Assembly: GCA_023415825.1 (NCBI GenBank) | Contig: JAEZJF010000022.1 | Span: 558,001 to 622,000 of the forward strand | Direction: 5' to 3' | Length of the DNA: 64,000 bases | Origin: Bacillota bacterium | GTDB lineage: Bacteria > Bacillota > Clostridia > DSM-8532 | In this document: positions 57,975 to 64,000 of the stretch, one piece after another | How the letters are laid out: each line of letters opens with the position of its first letter | How positions within the stretch are numbered: the stretch's first letter is position 1 | Position numbers and translations under genes: made by a program | The notes under the pieces: model-generated | What the model was told of the DNA's origin: nothing | Seen by the model: only the letters and a program-made list of their open reading frames with translations | Database searches by the model: none

Positions 57975-59492
57975 TCAGTATTTTCTTTTGAACGAGTTAT
58001 GAGATTTTTTTCTGAAGGGCTTATAAATGGGAAAGGCAAGGACAAAAACAGTTCCTACTCCTTCTTTGCTCTCCACATACAGTTTACCGAAATGCAGCTT
58101 CGTAATCTGCTTGACATAAGAGAGGCCTATACCCCAGTTGTAATTGGAATTCTTGTCGGTGTAAAAGGGTTCAAAAATCTTTTTGAGCTTGGCCCTGCTA
58201 ATGCCGATACCGTTATCCTCAATTCTTATGGCGCACCAATGGTGATCCACCTTCTGAGTAATAATGATTCTTCCGGAGTCGGCCCTGGGACTTGATTGTA
58301 TAGCGCTTACCGCATTGCTGAGTATATTGGTTACTGCTTCAATCAGATAAGGCATGTCGGCCAGAATCAGGGCATCAAATTTGGCACTGACCTCGCATTG
58401 AATAGAGCCAAGCTGGTTGTTCAATCTTTGCAGTGTAAGATTAACCACCTCTGAAAGATGACAGGGAACAAGGCTCATGGTATTCTGCTTGAACACCTGA
58501 TGGAGCTTTTCAATACGGGAAGTCATACTCTCATTGATAGCATTGAGGTCTGTAAGGTATTGCCTGACATCCTCCATATTTACCTCAGAGGAGTTCATAG
58601 TCTGGTTGAGGCGTCGGAGAATAATCCGCTCTGAAAAGAGCTGGTTTTTGATACCGTGGATAAATACCTGGGTGCCCAGTTGGGCAGTATCCATCTGCCG
58701 CTCCAACGAGATATTGTCCCGATGCTCTTCCTTGTTAACACGGGTATAACGGAACAGGGCAAATAAGCCCATAATAATAAATGATGCAAAAAGCGCGAAT
58801 AAAAGATACCAGGCTGTTATAGAAAATCGGAGCCGATAGACCTTAAAGCCCATGTCGAACATGGTGTAACGGGAATAGTACATGGTACTCATGGGGTTGA
58901 CCTGTAAGAAGATCACAAAATACAGGATCATATTGGACACAAACAGGATGATTGTTCTGAGCTGACGCTTAACCCACCTGATATTATGGTTAAAATATTC
59001 CCTTATCATTAATACAATGGAAATCACAAGATAGGCTATCATGTATAAATTTCCGAAGGGATACCACAATTCTCGCTGTTCATAGGATAATTTTTCAAAC
59101 ACTGCCGGATCTATGGCTATGGCATGGAGAAGTGGAAAAAGAGCAACAATAACTCCAAGCCATTGGCGCTTTTGCTGGATACCTAAAAGATAAAGGGCAA
59201 ACATCAGTACAAAGAAGAGAAACAGGGCTCTCCCCCAGATAAGAAAGCGGGTGATGTTGTCAATTGTAATGATGAAACGTTGAATATACCGAAGAATATC
59301 AATGTTCAGATAGAAAAACATCTGTTCATTGTAAATGAGCCCACCCATTTTAGCGTAATAGAACATAAGCCCTATATTGGAAAGTATAAAGCCTGTGAAA
59401 AGGCCGCTAAGCCAGAATGCTTCCTTGCTTCGGTTATTGATAACGAAGACAAAGAGAGATATGAGCATCATGATAAGGGTCAGGATAATCAA
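57975..59492 (-). CDS. Membrane sensor histidine kinase, orphan
   Basis: 505 aa. About seven membrane helices up to residue 260, then a kinase core: H box FIHGIKNQLFS, N box EAVTNILSNAVSA, G1 EDNGIGIS, F box FEPFYTD, G2 NWGIGLSYV. TTG start at 59492 with GGGTG upstream; in-frame ATG codons inside the first helix have no ribosome site. The multi-helix sensor resembles 7TM-type receptors. No response regulator is adjacent on either side, although the gene sits 18 bp before a sulfatase and 34 bp after a DUF3604 gene. Confidence 0.87.
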   Translation of the reverse strand: MIILTLIMMLISLFVFVINNRSKEAFWLSGLFTGFILSNIGLMFYYAKMGGLIYNEQMFFYLNIDILRYIQRFIITIDNITRFLIWGRALFLFFVLMFALYLLGIQQKRQWLGVIVALFPLLHAIAIDPAVFEKLSYEQRELWYPFGNLYMIAYLVISIVLMIREYFNHNIRWVKRQLRTIILFVSNMILYFVIFLQVNPMSTMYYSRYTMFDMGFKVYRLRFSITAWYLLFALFASFIIMGLFALFRYTRVNKEEHRDNISLERQMDTAQLGTQVFIHGIKNQLFSERIILRRLNQTMNSSEVNMEDVRQYLTDLNAINESMTSRIEKLHQVFKQNTMSLVPCHLSEVVNLTLQRLNNQLGSIQCEVSAKFDALILADMPYLIEAVTNILSNAVSAIQSSPRADSGRIIITQKVDHHWCAIRIEDNGIGISRAKLKKIFEPFYTDKNSNYNWGIGLSYVKQITKLHFGKLYVESKEGVGTVFVLAFPIYKPFRKKSHNSFKRKY

Positions 59493-59526
59493 TTTGTTTC
59501 ACCCGATTCTATATAAGGGTTTTGTC

Positions 59527-61020
59527 CTAATCCACGTAAACAGGTGAGATAAAGGCACAGCTGGAATTAGTCTGCCGAACCTCAACATGGTAGAGGTCAA
59601 TGTCCTTTTCCTTTTCAGTGTCAGTCCAATTGAGCTTCAGCTCATACTGGGACTGGGGAACAGCCTGATGTATTTTAAAGGACTGTGAGTTAAAGGACTT
59701 CATGGGGCAGACAAGGCCATGCTCAAGCAGCTCCGCAATAGACAGAGAAAAGCTCTTCCCGTTGATCTCGCCGGTAAGCACGGTATCAAGGCTTCCCTCC
59801 AGCTCAAGGACAAGAGCAGAGGTAGAAGGATGAAGGGTAGAAACGTTCTTGGCCGTTTGACAAATCCACTTCAATTCCTTTTCGTCTTGATATAGGACGC
59901 GATTATCAATGCTATTGACAGTATCGTTTACCGAAAGGTCCTGGGAGGGGGCCAGAATACTACGCCCGCGGAAGCACTTTTCAACATCGGTGAGTATACC
60001 GTTTTCAACCTTGACTGAGCCATTCCAAGTAAAGAGATCTTTTGTATTACCCCAGCCCATCTCGATGCGCACCTTGTAGCGGCCCTTTTCGTTGATTGCG
60101 GTTAGGGTCTCGCCGTTAATGATTTTTATAGGTCGAAGGTTCTTGAATAGGACAACCTTATCGATAAAGTGGCTTGCTTCAATATTCAGAGTGAGCTCAC
60201 GAGGGCTGTTTCCGGCATGAATGAATGAGCCAAAGGGTGCTCCATTAACGGTAAAACCGCAGCGGATGCGGTCACCGGTTACGGCATAGGTATGGCCTGC
60301 ACGTATGGCGTTAAATATGCTATCGCGGGTCTTTTCCTCACACAGCACAGCCAGCTTGCAGTCGCCGTATGAGCCTGGGTAACCGGCATGATGGTCGGTG
60401 GAGCCAACGAAGCTAAAGCGATGTCCCTGTTTTAAACCTTCATAGACGGTATTATGGGTGTCCCGCGCCCCCATGTTATGATAATAAGGGTAAAGGGATT
60501 TATCATTTATTGAACAGCCATGTTTTGAACACACTTCTACAACCGGGCTTATGGAGTTGTCATAGTGGTTCCAGTCGATTCCGCGGTAGCCAGAAGCGTA
60601 GGCAATATGATGAGGAATCATAATAGCCTGGCGGCCGGAAAGCTTTTCAATGAGTTCATGAGGGTTATCGGCGTATATGAGCTCCAGGTTACTGTCAGGG
60701 GATACAAGATGATAGTCTCCTAAGGCGCTGGTGTGCATTTCGTAGCTATAAAATGTTACAAATTTATGATCCTCGTTATATTGGCTTATGGTATCCCGTA
60801 CCTGTTCCCAATTATTCTTAAGCTTTCCAAAGCCGGTTTTATGAAAGGAAATCAGGAACTCGGTTTCGGGGCTTAGTTCAGGCATATCCGGCCACATGGC
60901 ATGGCCGGTGATAGCGCAGAAATCTAAATGCTCTCTGGCGGCATTAAGCGCGTTTTCCAGACTGCCAAAGCCATAAGTAATGCCACAGTGATTATGAATG
61001 TCTCCCCAATACAGTTTCAC
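59527..61020 (-). CDS. PHP-type DUF3604 family protein
   Basis: 497 aa. GDIHNHCG at the N-terminus, HSYEMHT-type block FYSYEMHTS, MIPHHIAYA, and STDHHAGYPGSYGD give the His/Asp metal set of a PHP phosphoesterase fold. DUF3604 members are often found with sulfatases and in polysaccharide or phosphonate loci. The C-terminal half is beta rich. GTG start at 61020 with AGGAG at 7 nt. Substrate unknown; first gene of the minus-strand group. Confidence 0.85.
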   Translation of the reverse strand: MKLYWGDIHNHCGITYGFGSLENALNAAREHLDFCAITGHAMWPDMPELSPETEFLISFHKTGFGKLKNNWEQVRDTISQYNEDHKFVTFYSYEMHTSALGDYHLVSPDSNLELIYADNPHELIEKLSGRQAIMIPHHIAYASGYRGIDWNHYDNSISPVVEVCSKHGCSINDKSLYPYYHNMGARDTHNTVYEGLKQGHRFSFVGSTDHHAGYPGSYGDCKLAVLCEEKTRDSIFNAIRAGHTYAVTGDRIRCGFTVNGAPFGSFIHAGNSPRELTLNIEASHFIDKVVLFKNLRPIKIINGETLTAINEKGRYKVRIEMGWGNTKDLFTWNGSVKVENGILTDVEKCFRGRSILAPSQDLSVNDTVNSIDNRVLYQDEKELKWICQTAKNVSTLHPSTSALVLELEGSLDTVLTGEINGKSFSLSIAELLEHGLVCPMKSFNSQSFKIHQAVPQSQYELKLNWTDTEKEKDIDLYHVEVRQTNSSCAFISPVYVD

Positions 61021-61277
61021 GATTATTCTCCTATTCTCTTTTAATTAATTTAATTACACATGAATTAGTGCTGATAAACAAGTATGAAATTTTATCATCC
61101 CGTAGCTTTCTGCTACTATACTGACATGTTTTTCACTCCGTTATCCCAGCTTACTATAAAAAGTATGAAAAAAGTTAATACTTACGAAACCGAAAGTGGG
61201 ATGTTAGAATCAAGGCACGAACCAATCATTCCATGCTGTTTCCGGCGAGGGATGAACAAAAAATGGAGGGACGAGAT

Positions 61278-62060
61278 TTGAGTATCCAAAAAAAATCCTC
61301 TAAAATCAGTGTACCGAGCGTGGTATACTCAATAGTTTCACTCATTGCAGCCATTGCACTGTGGGTCTTTATATCCAGTACAAAAGCACAAGTGGTATTT
61401 GCTGCCCCATCAGAAGTCTTTGAGGCTATGAAGGAGCTTTTCAATTCTGGAAAACTGTTCGCACATATTAAGGCCAGTCTTTCCCGTTCTTTGACCGGCT
61501 TTATACTTGCTTTCGGGTGCGCACTGCCTGTGGCATTCCTTATAGGCTGGTACAAACCGCTGCAATTAATTTTTTATCCCTGGATCAAGTTTGTTAAGAG
61601 TATTCCTCCGATTTCCTACATACCGCTTGTTATTGTTGCGCAAGGGGTCGGAGAAAGCGCAAAAGTAACCGTTATATTTATCGGTTCTTTTCTGATCATG
61701 GTCATCAATATCTTCCAAGGTGTACAAAACGTTGATGTGACAATGATCAAAGCGGCTCGAGTACTGGGTGCCAACGACTTTACCATCTTTGCCAAAGTGG
61801 TCATACCGGCATCACTTCCTTTTATTCTTGTGGGTATGCGCCTTGGTCTGGCTTCCTCACTAACAACCCTGGTAGCCGCCGAGCTTACCGGTGCTCAGTT
61901 AGGCTTAGGTCAAATGATTCAGGAAGCCAGCATGTACTTTAAGATGAATGTGGTTCTTATGGGTATCATCATCATTGGTGTCATTGGTACAGTCCTTGAT
62001 CAAATCGTTACATTGCTTGAAAGGAGGTTGACTTCATGGCAGGAAACGAGAACCGTGTAA
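61278..62060 (+). CDS. NitT/TauT-family ABC transporter permease
   Basis: 260 aa, six helices of the SsuC/TauC type with the EAA-like loop KAARVLGANDFTIFAKVVIP. TTG start at 61278 has GGAGG at 8 nt; an in-frame ATG at 61263 has a poorer site. With the overlapping ATPase and the binding protein it forms a nitrate/sulfonate/taurine-class importer. It is divergent from the sulfatase group across a 257-bp gap. Confidence 0.9.
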   Translation: MSIQKKSSKISVPSVVYSIVSLIAAIALWVFISSTKAQVVFAAPSEVFEAMKELFNSGKLFAHIKASLSRSLTGFILAFGCALPVAFLIGWYKPLQLIFYPWIKFVKSIPPISYIPLVIVAQGVGESAKVTVIFIGSFLIMVINIFQGVQNVDVTMIKAARVLGANDFTIFAKVVIPASLPFILVGMRLGLASSLTTLVAAELTGAQLGLGQMIQEASMYFKMNVVLMGIIIIGVIGTVLDQIVTLLERRLTSWQETRTV

Positions 62061-62851
62061 ATAATAATCAGGAGAAAAAACCAAAGGTACAGATAAATAA
62101 CGTAAAAAAGACCTATTACTCCAAACGAGGCGATGTAGTTGCTCTAAACGGTTTCAATCTCGATATATACGAAAATGAATTTATCTGCGTGGTTGGTCCT
62201 TCTGGCTGCGGCAAATCTACCATGCTGAACATTCTGGCGGGATTGGATACGGCTACTTCCGGAGAAATTCTGGTGGATGGCAATACAATCGACGGTCCGA
62301 GCCCTGATCGAGGCGTGGTATTCCAACAGTATGCCCTTTTTCCGTGGCTGACCGTGAAAAAAAACGTAGAGTTCGGCCTCAGACTTAAGAAGCTGTCAAG
62401 GAAAGAGGTTTCCGATATTGCCGACCACTACATTGAAATGGTTGATTTACAGGATTTTAAGAATTCATTCCCCAAAGAGCTTTCGGGCGGTATGAAACAG
62501 CGTGTCGCAATTGCCCGTGCCTATGCTATGCAGCCCAAGTTGCTTCTCATGGATGAACCCTTCGGTGCGCTGGATGCTCAGACACGTACCCAGCTACAGT
62601 CAGAACTTCTGAAAACCTGGGAGGAAGAGCGCCGTACCTGCTTCTTTATAACCCATGATGTTGAAGAAGCGGTAATGCTGGCTCAAAAGGTTATCATCAT
62701 GAGTGCACGTCCTGGCCGTATTGTGGACATAGTAAATATTGATATCCCTTATCCACGCACCCAAGAGGTTAAAATGGACCCTGAGTTCTTCAGGCTGAAA
62801 AACCAGGTGTGGTCTCAGGTCTACAATGAGTATCTTGAACTGCGTAAGTAA
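62036..62851 (+). CDS. NitT/TauT-family ABC transporter ATP-binding protein
   Basis: 271 aa. Walker A GPSGCGKST, Q-loop VVFQQYALFPWLTV, signature LSGGMKQRVAIARAYAM, Walker B LLLMDEPFGALDAQTR. SsuB/TauB class. Overlaps the permease gene by 25 bp; ribosome site AAGGAGG. Energises uptake of the ligand delivered by the binding lipoprotein. Confidence 0.94.
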   Translation: MAGNENRVNNNQEKKPKVQINNVKKTYYSKRGDVVALNGFNLDIYENEFICVVGPSGCGKSTMLNILAGLDTATSGEILVDGNTIDGPSPDRGVVFQQYALFPWLTVKKNVEFGLRLKKLSRKEVSDIADHYIEMVDLQDFKNSFPKELSGGMKQRVAIARAYAMQPKLLLMDEPFGALDAQTRTQLQSELLKTWEEERRTCFFITHDVEEAVMLAQKVIIMSARPGRIVDIVNIDIPYPRTQEVKMDPEFFRLKNQVWSQVYNEYLELRK

Positions 62852-62862
62852 TTTTGTTTCCT

Positions 62863-62881
62863 AACCCCAAATAATGGGGTT
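62863..62881 (+). other. Small hairpin before the binding-protein gene
   Basis: AACCCC (62863-62868) pairs with GGGGTT (62876-62881) around a seven-base loop. It may protect the downstream message. Confidence 0.35.
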
Positions 62882-62915
62882 CAACAATAGAAATATTATA
62901 AATGGAGGTTATGAA

Positions 62916-63980
62916 ATGCGTAAGATTATTAGCACAATCCTTTCACTGGTTCTGATTCTTACTCTTTTGGCAGGCTGCGGCAGCGCTGCTCCCGCGCCTA
63001 CAAACACGGCATCAGGCAGCCCGACTGCCTCTCCTTCCGGTGAACCTACTCCCAAGCCTGTTAAAATCCGTGTAGCTCACCATGCAGGCCTTTCAGGCAC
63101 TTTAGTTACCGGTATTGATACCCTTAAAAACTACTTTGCCGAAGAAGGTCTTGATGTTGAGTGGGTTGAGTTTACTTCAGGTCCTCCTGAGGTTGCCGCA
63201 ATGGTTTCCGGTGACATACAGTTTGGTTATTTGGGACATGGAGCACATACCTTAGCCGCTGAGGGGAAGATAGAAGTCATCTCTCTGTCCCACTTGGGTA
63301 ACTCTGAGAAAATTTATACCCGGAAAGCTTCCGGAATCAACAGCATTGCTGATTTGAAGGGTAAAGTTATTGCAACACAGTTGGGCACCTCCGGTGAAGT
63401 TATTCTTAACATGGCCCTTGAGGAAGCCGGTATGACAAAAGATGACGTTAAGATCATGAACATGGACATGGCTGGTGCTGTTACCGCTTTTGTTGCCAAC
63501 CAGGTTGATGCCATCGCTTGTTGGGATATTCACTCAACCAATGTTGTTGATAACGTTGGAATTGATAACTTGAATATGATCGCCAGTACCGGAGATTTCT
63601 CCGACAAGGCAGCTTTCCCTGGCAGCTGGGTTGTAACTCCTGAGTATGCAAAGAAAAATGAGGATGTAGTTGTTCGTTTCATCCGCGCACTTTACAAGTG
63701 CTATGATTTCAGAGCTGCAAATTATGAGGAATCCATTAAAGCTTCTGCTGAGTTCCAGGAGGTTGACTTTGCAACCTTCAGTAAAACCAGAGATGACCTT
63801 AAGCCTTTTAACAGCGATGACCTGAAAACTATGCTTGAGGACGGCAGCTTACTTAAAATTTACCAATTACAGCTTGACTATTTCATATCACAAGATAAGG
63901 TTAAATCAGGCGATGTGAATACCTATGTCAGAACTGACCTCATGAAAAAGGCTTTAGAAAACTATACAAAGCCTAACTAA
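62916..63980 (+). CDS. NitT/TauT-family ABC substrate-binding lipoprotein
   Basis: 354 aa. Lipoprotein signal MRKIISTILSLVLILTLLAG-C, Thr/Ser/Pro linker to about residue 45, then the type II binding fold (RVAHHAGLSGTLVTGIDTLK, LKGKVIATQLGTSGEVILNM, FVANQVDAIACWDIHSTNV). This pattern is close to SsuA/TauA and NMT1/THI5-like proteins, which bind sulfonates, nitrate or thiamine precursors. ATG at 62916 follows GGAGG at 7 nt. Last gene of the importer; only 20 bases remain before the window ends. Confidence 0.92.
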   Translation: MRKIISTILSLVLILTLLAGCGSAAPAPTNTASGSPTASPSGEPTPKPVKIRVAHHAGLSGTLVTGIDTLKNYFAEEGLDVEWVEFTSGPPEVAAMVSGDIQFGYLGHGAHTLAAEGKIEVISLSHLGNSEKIYTRKASGINSIADLKGKVIATQLGTSGEVILNMALEEAGMTKDDVKIMNMDMAGAVTAFVANQVDAIACWDIHSTNVVDNVGIDNLNMIASTGDFSDKAAFPGSWVVTPEYAKKNEDVVVRFIRALYKCYDFRAANYEESIKASAEFQEVDFATFSKTRDDLKPFNSDDLKTMLEDGSLLKIYQLQLDYFISQDKVKSGDVNTYVRTDLMKKALENYTKPN

Positions 63981-64000
63981 CTTAAGTTAATATCAAATGG

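Noticed and set aside
61084..61281. 65-codon frame ahead of the NitT/TauT permease
   Set aside because: No ribosome site, overlaps the permease start and has unusual composition; the region looks like a divergent promoter gap.

Overview
The window looks like chromosomal DNA of a low-to-mid GC, anaerobic, probably spore-forming member of the Clostridia. The evidence is a three-subunit [FeFe]-hydrogenase operon behind a Rex-type operator, a Spo0E-like small protein, two S-layer-homology (SLH) proteins, glycogen synthase and an alpha-glucan phosphorylase, a Cys-type sulfatase, strong AGGAGG ribosome sites and many U-tailed terminators. No rRNA, tRNA, CRISPR array, phage or insertion sequence was recognised.

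Layout. 1-2.3 kb (minus): GntR regulator, amidohydrolase and a RidA protein cut by the window edge. 2.5-4.9 kb: a stand-alone starch-binding CBM25 protein, a 56-codon gene on the other strand and glgA. 5-8.3 kb: a Cys-rich mini membrane protein, a lipoprotein and an SLH protein. 8.4-16.7 kb (minus): a LacI-type regulon with a 3-hydroxyacyl-CoA-dehydrogenase-like enzyme, two zinc dehydrogenases, an MglBAC-type sugar ABC transporter and a lactonase; lacI (16.7-17.7) follows the same orientation upstream. 17.9-20.9 kb: larE-larB-larC, which make the nickel-pincer nucleotide cofactor. 20.9-22.3 kb (minus): split ThrE exporter and a small Cys protein with a promoter that suggests a leaderless mRNA. 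22.5-24.4 kb: cyclase-family hydrolase and prfB with its programmed frameshift.

24.4-28.6 kb (minus): a DacF-like protein that has lost its penicillin-binding motifs, and alpha-glucan phosphorylase. 28.9-32.8 kb: thioredoxin, DivIVA-like protein, AsnC regulator plus aminotransferase, Spo0E-like gene (minus) and fabI. 33.1-37.7 kb: Gld-type ABC exporter with two accessory proteins. 37.7-43.1 kb: possible small RNA, then the hydrogenase operon. 43.2-51.4 kb: AEC transporter, metF, ECF S component, HD protein, GH18-SLH protein, MBL hydrolase, DUF2007 protein and asnS. 51.5-56.4 kb: chemoreceptor, class II aldolase, chromate-type transporter. 56.5-64 kb: sulfatase, orphan histidine kinase and PHP/DUF3604 protein on the minus strand, facing away from a NitT/TauT-type ABC transporter.

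How it fits together. The 8.4-17.7 kb genes read as one sugar uptake and oxidation unit under LacI control: two near-identical operators 78 bp apart flank its start. Its binding protein has an altered galactose/glucose pocket, so the sugar is probably not glucose or galactose. The divergent lar genes make a cofactor for hydroxy-acid racemases/epimerases, and a perfect palindrome sits on the larE -10 box; no larA is present, so the enzyme that uses the cofactor is elsewhere. The hydrogenase operon is likely controlled by NADH/NAD ratio through Rex. The right end may be a sulfate-ester or sulfonate scavenging module. Many start codons given here were moved from the longest open frame to an internal start with a proper ribosome site.
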